Part shown: one piece after another, positions 34,221 to 46,400 of the stretch
How the letters are laid out: the number at the start of each line of letters is the position of its first letter
How positions within the stretch are numbered: the stretch's first letter is position 1
Source of the DNA: Caenorhabditis remanei
Taxonomy: Eukaryota; Nematoda; Chromadorea; Rhabditida; Rhabditidae
Length of the DNA stretch: 64,000 nucleotides
Assembly: GCF_010183535.1 (NCBI RefSeq)
Contig: NC_071331.1
Coordinates: 15,190,001 to 15,254,000 of the forward strand
Direction: 5' to 3'
Made by a program: the position numbers and the translations under genes
Notes under the pieces: generated by a model
What the model was told of the DNA's origin: nothing
What the model saw: only the letters and a program-made list of their open reading frames with translations
The model's database searches: none

Positions 34221-36900
34221 ACTTTATTAATGACACTGGCATACTGTACTCCGCTCTGAATTTATTGCGAATATTTCATAAAGATGGATTAAATTTAAAA
34301 TAAGATTTTGAAACGAACAAAGTAACCTGACACAAAATATTGTTTTTGTCCAAAAAATTATTTTATCTAATTAAGAATACACTGTGATTGAAAATTGAGA
34401 GTCAAGATGGTTAATCATGTATGCCTTCTTCATATCCAATATATCAAAATTTTCAATTTTCAAAATATATTATCAGTTATCGAAACCTTTATTTCAACGA
34501 CCCGTCCACCCGCAAATTCTAAACGAGCTGAGCAACAACATCGTATCTAGTCAGCGAAATGAATGAAAAAAAGAGAATATTTTTTGTAGGTGGACGAAGG
34601 TATTTATGAATTTATATGAAAAAATAAAACACACTCATTCTTTGTTGAAAGCATTGCGAAGTCACTATTCGAGTTGTACCTAAATAAAAAGATATTTTAA
34701 AATACGTTTTATGGAATTCGAACCGTTCAAAGTCTAAGGAATACAGTCTTTGTAATTTTCGTGTTGCCTCTCGGTTCGCCTAAAGAAATGAAAGCAAGTT
34801 CGCTCTGTTGGATACTCTCTCTCTCTTTACTCGCGAGACACACGTGTTGACTCATGTTGCCATCTGCCCTTGATTCACACCTATATTACAATGAAAAAGA
34901 AGGAATTGGAAGGAACAGAAGTTTGAGTTCAATTTTTTGCAGGAAAAACAACAGCACACTTGAATTGGTTATGTTTCCATACTCTTCTCTCCGTCTCCAT
35001 CAGTTTCTGTTCTCTTTTTCCCTTTTTTTCACGAGACCGCGTGACCCACATTTCACTGAAGACGTTTATTCGTTGGTTCCTCGCGGTAGCCATTGGCAGC
35101 CACCTGTTTCTGCCGCGTCGCTCTCTTTTTTTGAGACTATAAGCTCATTTTTTGAGTTTTCGAGATACGTTGCATGTTTTGTGGTTCAAATTCGAAAAGA
35201 TGTGTCCTTCCTCACACTGTGCCAACGCATAAATATCGTTGGCAGCTGTCACCAATATTGCCTCCTTATCGATTTTCACTTCTATTTTCTCACAATTTGT
35301 CTTCTTTTATTCTTGCTTCTCAATAAAGTGCTTGATACTTTTGCAATTAATATACATTTTTCAAACACAAGTTTTTACACTTTCGACTAGGACAATGGGA
35401 CTCGAGATTAGTGAAAAAAGGACATTGTCTAAATTGTTTTGAGATGAAACGATATATTTAGTTCTTCTTATTTGTTAGTCTAAGAGTACTGTATTTACAT
35501 TTTAATCTTTTTTGAATTCATTAAGATTTTGATCAAGTTAAAAGTCAACTAAACTAAACTGCTCATTTTTCTTCTTTTTCTTCTTCTTTTTCCTTTTTTT
35601 CGTAATACAATAAAACGAAACTACTAGTTCTGTTTTCATTTTACCTACACTCTCTGGCATTCGCACACTGAAATGCTTTTCATAGAACCATTACGATCCT
35701 TACTCAAAAGTCAATCACAATTTCTCGTATCGTAATTTTGTTTTGCAAATATTAATCAGATACTTCGTCTTTGTACAACGTTTTTTCTCGCACAGAGTAG
35801 TCTAGAGAACCTTCGACCGGGTACTGTCCGGTACAATATTACACAAAGTATCATTACACTTTCGGGCCCTATTCAGTCAACCTAGCGCACTCTTTCTTCA
35901 TTCGAGAGTGCACTTTGGTAAAGAAATGTATCATTTGTTGGTCATAAATTGGGTTGCCACCTGTCCTTATTTCTACTGAACAATAGGGGAACGCGAACCT
36001 TTTTCCCAGTTTCTCTATACGAAATATTCTCGATTTTCTCGTTTAGAAATGACGTTCTTTGGAAAAATTGAACAGGAATACGATTATTTTAATCAGTTCT
36101 TATCGGTTTTTTCTTCCAGTCGGTGTTCTTTAGCTACGATAAGAAACAGGTCAAGCCGCTGTCCATCATTTCTTTCTAATTTCAAAATGTCATTTTTCCT
36201 AATACATTTATTATCAAGTTATTTGATATGAAAATGTGGAATCTATGAGAGTGTAGTTGAGTTTTGAAAAACAATGAAAGATCATTAATCTTATTTCCCT
36301 CGAAACTCTGATTGTTTGTTTACATTGCATACTCTCTTCTGCTCAACAGTAACACAAAATGACCTATTGACCTATAAATGACCTAGATAATAAATCCATG
36401 TATGTTATACAATCTTCTGTTATACATCCTTCTTATGTTCCTCTTTCCCTTTTCAAAACTCAGTTTTATGTTGTTCTCACCCCGTTCTATTTTCTCTGAT
36501 ATTCAAAACAAAAGACACATCGATTTCCTTTTTCTCTCTTTTTTTGTAGATTTTATGTTCCAGAAATCGCAGTGAATCGTCGCAATGGAACGAATCATAA
36601 AACACTTTTTTTGTTTTTTTATTGTTAGATTTGCATCCTTTCTTTTTGTTTAACATCGGTTCACTCGCCCTCCATCTTGCACTTCGTTTCAATTTTTCAG
36701 TAGGAGAGAAAAGCATTTCCCTTCTTTTTTTTTGAATGGCAAATGTTCCCCCCGTTTCTCTTATTTCTTTTCGTTTTTTTGCTCCGATGGACAGCTCGTT
36801 TCTTTTCCTTTCTTTAGAAACTCTTTTTCTTTTTTGAAGCTCCTAACAAACTTTCCTCCAAAATGACTCATTTCATTCATATTGAATCTGTTTTATTCCA
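34221..36900 (+). other. Intergenic region upstream of gene H, no gene supported
   Basis: About 2.7 kb, pyrimidine-rich on the + strand from about 34800. One open frame of 178 codons (34854-35390) exists, but it is dominated by Phe/Ser/Leu from T-rich DNA and has no splice or family support. The end of the region contains a TTTTATTCCAG acceptor (to 36900) that serves gene H, probably by trans-splicing. Confidence 0.6.
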
Positions 36901-36907
36901 GAACCAA

Positions 36908-38955
36908 ATGGAGATGCCTCGGCGTCAGGAAGGTATCGTTGTGGAGAAAATAGATTGGAAATACTACGTGGCAACTGGCAAACAAGTATGTTTTGATTGA
37001 GCATTTTTTAATAACATTTCGTCTTTTCAGATCTTCAATGCCAGAGAGGGCGACCCTATCAAAATAGGGGATTCTATATCATTCACACCAACGTAAGTCT
37101 AAATAAATACTTCGAGCTATTTCGAATAAGTGACTTCAGGCTGATGGGCGATGATATGTGCGCAAATGATCCACAGGTTATTTCCCCAATCAGAAACTCG
37201 AAACAGCATCAAGATTCTCTACTTGTTGAATGCAAACTGGTTGAAGCCTACAGTGGAACTGTGATGAATCAGAGAGTTTTTCGATCTGATTTTGTTGATG
37301 TAAGTTATTTCCTGTCTTCATTTCTAATTCAATTGTTTCAGAAAGTACGAGAAATTCCGAAATGGAACAATTTGGATACAAATGCATTCATTAATAAGAG
37401 TGTATACATCAAGTGCAACATTCATCCAACTAAAGCCCCTTTCTGGGAAATCATTGAAATGGTGGATGATGTGAGTTATTAAAATACAAGTAAATAGTTT
37501 TTAAAGTTTCTCTTTTTCAGAATAATGAAACAAAATCACTCGTCGGATTGCCATACTTTGACAAAATCCGAGTTGGAAAAGTTCGAGTCTACGTTCCAGG
37601 ATATCCGGAGGACTTTCTCCTCCCAAAATCTTCGTAAGTCGCTTCACGATCGAGCTATCAGCAACACATATTCATGAATTTCAGAAACATTTTTCTGGAC
37701 ACATGGATCAAATTTGACATATTCACGAAAACCGCAAAGGTGGACGACACAAAACTGATTGAAAGTCACAAAGACATTTATGAAACAAGAATTGGAGGAT
37801 TCGTAAGAAAATTATACTTTTTGAGAAATATTCAATAAAAATCTTTACAGTTGAAACTTCAACTGAAACGGAAGAATAAGGAAATTACAACCGAATTGGG
37901 TGAAACCGTTTTGGATGCGGATAACGTACTTGGTGAGTTGTCTACTGTAAAGAAAAAGATGCAATTGTTTTATTTTTTAGATAGATTTGGATTCCAAGGA
38001 GACTTTGAGAAGAAGGAAATATGGGTTCGCATTCTTGATTCTTCTTCGAACAAACCAATATTCTCTGTTTCCAAAGAACAATTCGAAAATAAATCAATCA
38101 TGGAAACAAGACTACCAGTTCAAGGAGAATTCCGCCAGAATACTCAACCTCTCAATGTCCAAAGACCTCTTATGAGACCTTCTCCAGCTCAAGTTGTGAC
38201 TACTCAGCCTCACTTTCAGCCTGTCAACCCTACCGAATCCTATTCTTCTTACAACCACCCACCACCACCTAGACCCGAAGTGCCATCAAATCGTTTCCGT
38301 AACAATAGACCTGATGATAAATCAAAACGAAGCAAGAAGAAGGCTCCGACTTCAGGACGTCCGAACGATGCTCCTGTCCCGAGAAAATATCAGGAGGAAT
38401 ATGATGATCCAAATGCGTAAGATCATTACCTGAATTTTCATTTAAAAAGTAATAATTTTCAGTCCAGAAGCGTATCCAGACAGAGAGCATTTTGATTTGA
38501 CTCCACGTGACAGTTCTCCACGAAATGAGCCGAGACCATGCAACCCTCCACGAGTTACGGAAAGCAGAGCTAGCAACTCACATTTCAAGTAAAAATTCTC
38601 TTAATTAAAGCATAAATTATATAAATCATTTTCAGTCCTCCAATGGCTCCCTTTCCGAACGATTCACGTCATTCTGCCAGTTCAAGAAATTCGAATCGGT
38701 CAAATGCTGCTGCATTGGCAGAATATTCGAATTTACAGGACATGGAACATCGGCTTTTCAGAGACGTCCTCGATCGTTCCAATAAAAATGAAGCAGTGAG
38801 TTTCCAATGCACTTTATCGAGTCGCATCATTATTCAATTTTCAGATTGTCTCTCTTCTTGAGAACGAAATGCGCAATCCCTACTTCAATGATGTCATCAA
38901 TCGAAAATTTCCCAACTTCCATGAGCAATTAGTGCGTTTGATGTCTAATTTGTGA
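36908..38955 (+). CDS. Gene H: inverted relative of the cluster family
   Basis: The protein is about 524 residues from eleven exons: 36908-36985, 37031-37092, 37140-37299, 37342-37470, 37521-37633, 37685-37802, 37851-37932, 37981-38416, 38463-38588, 38636-38795 and 38845-38955. It repeats the family plan. A first beta half with IKIGDSISF leads to a second unit, RVGKVRVYVPGYPEDFLL. A phase-2 intron follows, then LDTWIKFDIF and IYETRIGGF, then strands LKLQLKRKNKE and KEIWVRIL. Residues 265-470 are disordered and Pro/Asn/Arg/Ser-rich (NHPPPPRPEVP, SKRSKKKAP, SSRNSNRSN). The C-terminal helix ends FPNFHEQLVRLMSNL, which parallels the YEELM tail. The YETR landmark and intron phase agree with genes A-E. 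Function unknown. AATAAA follows at 39092-39097. Confidence 0.82.
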
Positions 38956-39220
38956 GCTAAAACGTTTTTGAAAAGCTTTTTTGTGTGTGGTTTCCTTTTA
39001 CAATCTTCAAGTGAGATTGCAAACTATTGTTTTTGAATGTTTGAAATATTTGATTGAAATTTGCGGATTTCGAGTTGAAAAATTACAGAATAATAAATGA
39101 TTCACAGTTCGACAATTTTTCTTATTTTTATTGAGAGATCTGAAAATACAGCAGAAAGTACCTTTGTGGAAACTGAAAAAGTTCCAAATATTTCTTCAGC
39201 TCTTCGCTCAAATTCGAATT

Positions 39221-39593
39221 AACGCGACGTGGAACATTTCAAGATCGAAAGTAAACTTCAAAACGAATGGAATAATAAGGTGATCTTGCCATGATGATTT
39301 AATTTTTCAGAACTCAATGAAAGATAGTATCCGTAGAAGGAAATTTCATTGAATTGGCTAATATCTCAATAAAGTTGTCGGATTCGTCCGGTGAATATAT
39401 ATTATGCTCCAATGTATAAGAATGTTGAGAATACAACTTTATTGAGCCAATATTAGCCAATTCAATGAAATTTCCTTCTACGGATACTATCTTTCATTGA
39501 GTTCTGAAAAATTAAATCATCATGGCAAGATCACCTTATTATTCCATTCGTTTTGAAGTTTACTTTCGATCTTGAAATGTTCCATGTCGCGTT
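39221..39593. mobile_element. 373-bp palindromic element flanked by TTAA
   Basis: An almost complete palindrome: AACGCGACGTGGAACATTTC at 39221 pairs with GAAATGTTCCATGTCGCGTT ending at 39593. The arms are about 150 bp and meet around a loop near 39380-39420. TTAA lies at both edges (39219-39222 and 39592-39595), as expected for a TTAA-targeting (piggyBac-type) insertion, though the motif is common by chance in AT-rich DNA. Non-coding. It lies 130 bp after the poly(A) signal of gene H. Confidence 0.8.
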
Positions 39594-39595
39594 AA

Positions 39596-42157
39596 AAAAA
39601 ATATAATCCAAATCATCTTATCATGAAACCGTTGTAATTCAGAGAGTTTTGAACATTTGTCATTTCAAGTGATTAGAACAAAAAATCTTTGAAAAGTGTG
39701 TCATGCTTTGCCAATCTGTTCCAATATTTACACTCTTTTTCTCTCTTTTTCTCTTTTTTCCATCGCAACAATTGGTGTGAATCCCCTTCTTCGAAAGCTG
39801 TCTTTCCGGTCTTATCACATTCGTTCTTTGCTCTCAGGTGCAAAATGTCTCTACTTCCGAATTCCAAATTCGTTGAATAAACTTCTTTCATTTTTATTGT
39901 TTTCATTGTTGATCAAAACACACTCAAGGCTCAATGAGCATTGATGTTTGTCTGAATGATGGTAGACAGCGGGGGAGATGAAATGTTGTGATAAGAAAAT
40001 GATTGAGAACGTGTTTCGGTCACTTTCCGAAGAACGCTTGGATTCCGATCATGATTGAATTCACCCACGCTCTTTTTTAATGGTACTTGAGAAACAACAA
40101 GCGATCGGAAAAAATGACGTACTGATTTAAGAACGTGATCGAACGATTTGAGAACGAGTCGTATCAATGAATTAAAAACTGGTGGAAAGTACACGGAAAG
40201 CGAATCTTAAATTAAAACACAGTGCATCGAGTAACAAGAAACATGCGAAAAAGTATATACAGTACCGGTCAAAAAGTTGTAAACTTTGACCGTTTTCAGT
40301 GGAAATCGTCCAACTTTGAGTGTGTGTCATGATATAGCTGATTGTCTCGTCAAGTAGATTTTTAATGAACTATACAGATAAAAAATAGAACATCCTTTTT
40401 GTAGTTGACAACTTTTTTGTACGAGCACTCCCTAGAGAGTTATGGTCATTTTAGGACGTCAGCTCTAAAATTGCACAATTTCACACTGAAATCTCCATTT
40501 GAGAAAAATTACTTCGTCGATACGTAACTTGCAAGAGAGAATTCAAGCATCATGAAATATGATGTTTCTTGATTTTTTTGAAGCTGAAATATTGCCATAT
40601 GATGATCTACCAAAAGAAAAAGATTTCATAAATTGTTTGATTATAGTAGAAATCCACAAAGTAACCTAATTACTTTTAAATAGAAAAGAATCAACTACAT
40701 TCTAATTTTAACGCACGCAGGGGTTTTTGAAATGAGTCAACCTTGTTGAATAGAAATTCTCAGTTCCTCATAAAACCAGTTAACTATTTGTCGCTGATGT
40801 CATTCTCATTCATAATTTCATTGATGACACATCAATCTCAACTTTAACATTGGATTTCAACGTAAAATCACTTCAAAATACTGGCGCGTCTGTCTTGTTT
40901 CCGCGCCGCCCGTCTAATGCCGTCCTTCTGCTCCCACGCCAAACTGACCTGTCCTGTTTTGTGTGCGTGTGTGTGCATGTTTGCAAATGAGTGTGCTATG
41001 TCTCTAACATTGCAGACACACTTTTTTGACGAGCCGGAGTACTACGTGTGTGAGCTCATCCTCAAATCAGAGAGACGACGGTCGGCTATGTTTACTTTCA
41101 GACCAAAAGTCAACTTGTGCCCTCATTGAATTTATTGGAACAATTAGTGTAGTCAAGGTGGGAACATGACCATCAAACTGGAAATGAAAGGAAAAATTGA
41201 GAGCAAAAGAACAAAAAGAAGAAGAAAAACAATATTGGGTTACTGTACATCAAAGAAACAAGATCAGTTCAATGATGGAGGTAACTAAGCGTTGTTAATT
41301 CTTTCCAGACACAAGAACTCGAAGTTTTACTTGATTTGCTCCAAATTTGCATTTGCTTGCTTTGATATCCAATGGAGTTACTTCCAGATTTCCTCCGAAG
41401 AATCTAAAAATTCGCCGAAAGCCTTCTACAGATTCTTCTCAGATTCTCTCCAGATTTCCTTCATGTTCCCATCTGATTCCCTTCGGATTCTCACCGGATT
41501 TTTTTTTGAACTTTGTTAAAGTTCTCTTTGAATTCCCTTACGGTTTTTTCAGAATTCTTCTCCGATTTTCTATACATTTCTCGATTTCTTTTTCAATCTG
41601 CTTAGGTTTTCAGTCGTTTTCTGAAGTTTCAAAACTATTGTTTTCTTAAATTGAATTTATCTTCTTATTCTTTCTGGACAAGCTCCAAGGAATTCAGATT
41701 ATTCTCTTTTAAAAGAGCTCGAATTTTTCAAGGTAAACTTCTGTACATAAACTTGAATAACTAGTTTTTAAATACTTCAATTCTCCAATGGTCTAGATAA
41801 ATTCTGAGAAGATTAGTTTCTTTTACTTGGAAACTCGAAAATTTAGAAAAAAACTTCGTGTGAACCGAGAAACTCCTTATTCAGCTTAACTAATCGAGGT
41901 TCCTATGTTGCAGTTAATTAGAATACAATTCTCAACTGATGACTCAAAAAGTCGAAAGTTCAAATGTCATTCGAAACTGCTCTCCTCGTACTTTGTAGTC
42001 TCATCTTTTTGTCATTGTCATTTCATTTTTTCTGTGTCTGTACGCGCGGCACAACGCGCGGAAATCCTTGGAGGAGGAGCACGGAAAGAGGAAACAAACA
42101 AGGAATGAGAAGGGCGGGCACGTACGTTTTACTCGACGTGGCATCATCTTGTGTCCG
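39596..42157 (+). other. Intergenic region with a Tc1-like terminal fragment
   Basis: About 2.5 kb with no gene I can support. Near 40258 the sequence TACAGTACCGGTCAAAAAGT resembles the terminus of Tc1/mariner-type elements, which begin TACAGT at a TA target. No matching opposite end or transposase frame is seen, so it would be a truncated fragment. The rest is AT-rich, with pyrimidine-rich stretches around 41350-41650. Confidence 0.4.
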
Positions 42158-42159
42158 AC

Positions 42160-42167
42160 TATAAAAG
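42160..42167 (+). promoter_or_regulatory. TATA box for the CSTGNC-repeat gene
   Basis: TATAAAAG at 42160-42167, about 130 bp upstream of the start codon of the secreted repeat protein. It is the best TATA-like element in the window, in keeping with the strong, tissue-specific promoters of secreted or cuticle-type worm proteins. Confidence 0.5.
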
Positions 42168-42294
42168 TGGCTTCGACCGAAATGACAGGTACACTTCTTC
42201 ACTTTTATCTACCAATTTTTCAACTTTTCCCATTCCTTCGACTGTATATTTCAATTCATTTTCACACTTTCCTATACTTTAAATTTTTAGAATC

Positions 42295-43160
42295 ATGTCC
42301 CGCCGTTTTGCACTTATTGCTTTGCTGTTCTCAGTCACTTATGCTCAGTCAACAACTCAGCAATCACAGCAAATCAGTTTGGATCCTAATGCAGGTCCAC
42401 TCAAACTTCGCATTGTATTCCAATCAGATCAACAACAACAGGTATAATTCTCAGTCTTTTCTTTTTCGTTTCTAATCATTCCTCTTTCTCAAGGCTCAAC
42501 AATCTCCATGTTCCACGGGTAACTGTGGATCCGTTCAACCAGTTCAAGCTTCCCCATGCTCTACTGGTAACTGTCAAGCCACGCCCACTTTGAGCCCGTG
42601 CTCCACTGGAAACTGTGGTTCTATTCAACCAGTTCAAGCATCTCCATGCTCTACTGGAAATTGCAATGGACCTGTTGCAGGATCTGCCAACATTGTGCCA
42701 GCTTATGATGCCTCGACCTACACGGTACGATCTCTTTTCTTTTCATTTCTCAAATTCAATATTTAAGACCACGACCCCAATGCCAGTGCCAATTCGTACT
42801 GTCCCAATCGTAACTTCTAACACTGCTCCAGTTAAAGTAATCCGTATCCCATCCTACTCGAACTCTTATTCATCTGGATGCTTCTCTCCACCATGCGGAG
42901 CTCCAAGATTCGTCTTCGCTCAACCACCATGCTTCGGAAACTCGTGTGGGCCAAGATTCATGTTCCCACGCCGTCGTCATCACTTCTTCGGACAACGACC
43001 AATCATTATTGGAAACAGAAACAATGGAAACTCATTCAATGCTGGAGGAAACGTTGCAATCCCAGATACAATCTACAGAAATGGACAGGCAATTCGTGCT
43101 CCAATCCGAGTTCCAAGCAGTTATCAAGATGGAAACCCAGTGTTCAACTCTGGAAAGTAA
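42295..43160 (+). CDS. Secreted protein with CSTGNC repeats
   Basis: I do not recognise a named family. The protein is 256 residues from exons 42295-42441, 42494-42724 and 42768-43160, with a TTTTTAG acceptor four bases before the ATG. A clear signal peptide (RFALIALLFSVTYA, cleavage near residue 17) is followed by a Gln-rich segment and a strand LKLRIVFQSDQ. Four copies of SPCSTGNC then occur, spaced by QPVQA-type linkers. A Pro/Thr/Val-rich segment follows. The last part has further Cys pairs (GCFSPPCGAP, PPCFGNSCGP) and a basic PRRRHHFFG patch. The paired cysteines suggest disulphide cross-linking in an extracellular matrix or lumen. AATAAA lies at 43290-43295. The gene is convergent with the nlr-1 gene, whose stop lies about 280 bp further on. 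Confidence 0.85.
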
Positions 43161-43436
43161 CTCTTGTTTTCGTTCATTTGTTTTCTTCTTTTTGCTCCAA
43201 CTGTCAGCCATGACACAATTGTTTGTAATTATTGAACCCTCATCTTTCCCCTTATCTCATTTTTGTTTTCTTATTTATGAGATTTTTAAAATAAAATAAT
43301 TCATTTCAATTCATATTTCAACAATAACCCGCATCAAAACCATCAATGAAAGACAATGAAATTTAAAGAGAAAATAAGAGAAAAGTGAAAAATGTGAACC
43401 CGTATGAAAACAAAAAGACAAGTATTGAAGGTGTCA

Positions 43437-46400
43437 TCAACAAAAATATTCTTTGTTTGATGCATACATTGGAGTATTATTGTTCACATTGTGTACCAGA
43501 GGTTCTTCACTTCGACTTGGAGAACAGTTTTCACCTGGAAATTTGAATTATTCTTAAGTTTTTTCAAGTCGTTTTGTACTCACCTGTCTCATTGGTTTTA
43601 TAAACTCCTTCTGGTCGAGATCTCATGTAACAAATCAATGAACTCATACACACAATGCACATGAAGATTGCAAATATACCACCAAATACTACTGAAAATT
43701 AATTATTTATTTTAAGGTACAATCGCATTTTGTGTTCACCCATACTTGCTTTCGACATCAGATCCTGCTTACTTTGTGAAACAGAAAATATTTTGATATC
43801 TTCTGTAGAAGTTGCTACTGTGGACGAAGCAGCTTCAGGTTGTGGATTGAAATCATACATCTGATGTCGAGATCTGGAAATTTAAAATTGATGAAAACCA
43901 CGATTGCCTTCGTGTTAAATGTACTTACACTGCTTCGATAGGACACGTTCCAAAACGAATCTTGCCGGAATAGTTCAATCTTGCTGTCTTCGGACTTTTC
44001 AGTGGAAATGCTGATCCAGTTTGAATTCGAGAAACACATCCTTCGAAATCTGAAATAACGATTGAAGACCTGAGAATAGACACTGCAACATACTTTCATC
44101 GAGGAAATGCCAAACATTGAAACTTTCGAAAAACGTCCAATTGCCTTCAATTGTGATCACTTCCATTCCATCGACTGACACATTGAAATGATGTTTTGAA
44201 GCACAAAATGAGATATCATGCATCACGTCGTCACTCAAATTATGATGTTTCGAGTGCCGTTTAAAATGGAAAAAGAATCCGTCGTATGCGTTCATTTGAA
44301 GATTTCCTGAAAAACATTCAGATTAGGAAATGATTTATCCTGTCAATGACACACCATTATCATCCACAGTCATATTGAATGTCGAATCAGCAAAAAGGGC
44401 TTTTGATCTCAGAATTGTTGTGTTTTTCGAAGTAGTTTGTATTGCAATTCGATGACACATGGATTGATGAGCTGGATTTTGCCATGGAATTTGAATTGAT
44501 GATCCAGAAGGAACCATCATTCCATATTCTTTCGTACAATCACTTCCTCCAAATGGAGTCATACTACAATCACATACATATCCATCGTATTTATCAATAC
44601 ATTGTCCTCCATTCTGACATAAATCAGGCCTACAATACCCATCATCTCCAACCGCAATTCCTCGTTCTGTTTCTTTTCTGGCATATTGTCCAAGTGCTAA
44701 TTCAACACCACACAAGTACACATTCCGAATGACTCCAGCGAATCCAGTTGATCCTTTTTCAGTTCGTGATCCAACAATCCACGTGTAAACTGTAGGAAGA
44801 ACAAATGAAGTTTTCAGTGATTTCCGTTGACCATCAACTTTTAAGAACATTCCAGTTGAATCGGCTTCCCAGTAGATTGCATGGAATCTGAAAGTTGAAA
44901 TATTTAATCTAATTTTCAGTGATTTTCTTTATAACTCACTTTCCATCATCATATCGATGTTCTGACACAATTTGTTGACTTTCTCCTCCATTTACAACCT
45001 CTCCAACTATTTTTCCATCATTCACATATAGATGAAACCAATGTAAATCATCAGTTGAATGCCATGAAAGAATTGACATTTGAGAATGAGAGAACTTGAC
45101 ATGAAGTGATACATCAAATGTTCTCTGATTGAATGTCTGTGTTCCACTCAACTTCGCATTTCTATCAGAGAAAGTTACTGGATCGAAAGTTGCTCGGTTT
45201 CTGCATTTCAATGGTCCAATTTCCACTTCAATCGATGAAGATTTTGTTGTTCCACCAAGAAATAGTCCAGTGACTGGAAGCAATTGGGAATACGGGTTGA
45301 CACCTTCATCAGTTGCATCTTCTCCACTATCGCAGTTACACATTCGGTTATGTAGACAACTTCCATTGATTGCACATGAGCACATTCTTGAGTACGGCGG
45401 AGCTTCACCCCATTGCAATCCATGTTTGTCACTTCTTGTTGAGTACCATGACGATGGACTCCTCTCATCTCCTTGAGTCATCAGTCTGACACCTCCACGA
45501 CATGTATATCTCATAAACTGGCTACATGCCTCAAATCCTTCAACCAAACGATCCATTTGTTCTGTACTGATTCCGTAGGTGAGCGAGTATCTGACAGCCC
45601 CTGGTTTATTGTCTCCAGTTACAATCATTGGTCGAACAAGATCATGTTCCAGAATTGTGCTGACTCCATCTATACCCAATTCATCTCTTTCAGTCTTACA
45701 CGTGACATTAATTGGCTGCATTTCTCCACCTCCATCCACATCAATCAAAACTTTTCTTCCTTGAACTGCCTTCTGTTTGTTACCTTTTGTGAACACCCAT
45801 TCTTCGCAAGAATGTGGAAGATCCGCTGAAAATAATGAAATTAAGATAAGAAACAAATCATATATCAACTCACTCGTATGACAATTCTTTCCTTTATATC
45901 CATCTTTACAGTTACAAACATAGTCATCCAGTGCAGATTGTACACATTCTCCTCCGTTTTCACATGGGTTTGGAAGGCATTTCTCTTGAAATGAGCACTC
46001 TCCTCTTGTCACATTTCCATCAACCCTCACACCTGTTAAATCAATTGTTGCACTTCTATAACATCCACTAGCAGATAAAATGAAATTGGAAAGTCTTTGA
46101 GATATCCTCCGAACTTCGTGACCTTCCAACCATAAAACAGTGTATCCATCAATATCAATTTCCATTCGAACTCCGCGAATCCGCAAGGAAAAACTATGCC
46201 AACCTCCATTTGCCACGTCGATTGCTGAAACTCAACTTAGTCCAAATGAATGGGATTTCTTGTTGTTTTCTTACCGGGGTTCGCAGCTTGTTTGAATTTG
46301 GTGATGTTACTGACAAGGTGCAATTTCCGTTCATCGTCTACTACAACATCCACAAGTGTTCCGTTTTCAGCATCCAATAAAGTGACTAGTGGTCCATTGA

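Noticed and set aside
34854..35390. 178-codon open frame on the + strand
   Set aside because: It lies in T-rich DNA where stops are rare. The predicted protein is Phe/Ser/Leu-rich with no domain, there are no flanking splice signals, and it sits in a promoter-like gap.
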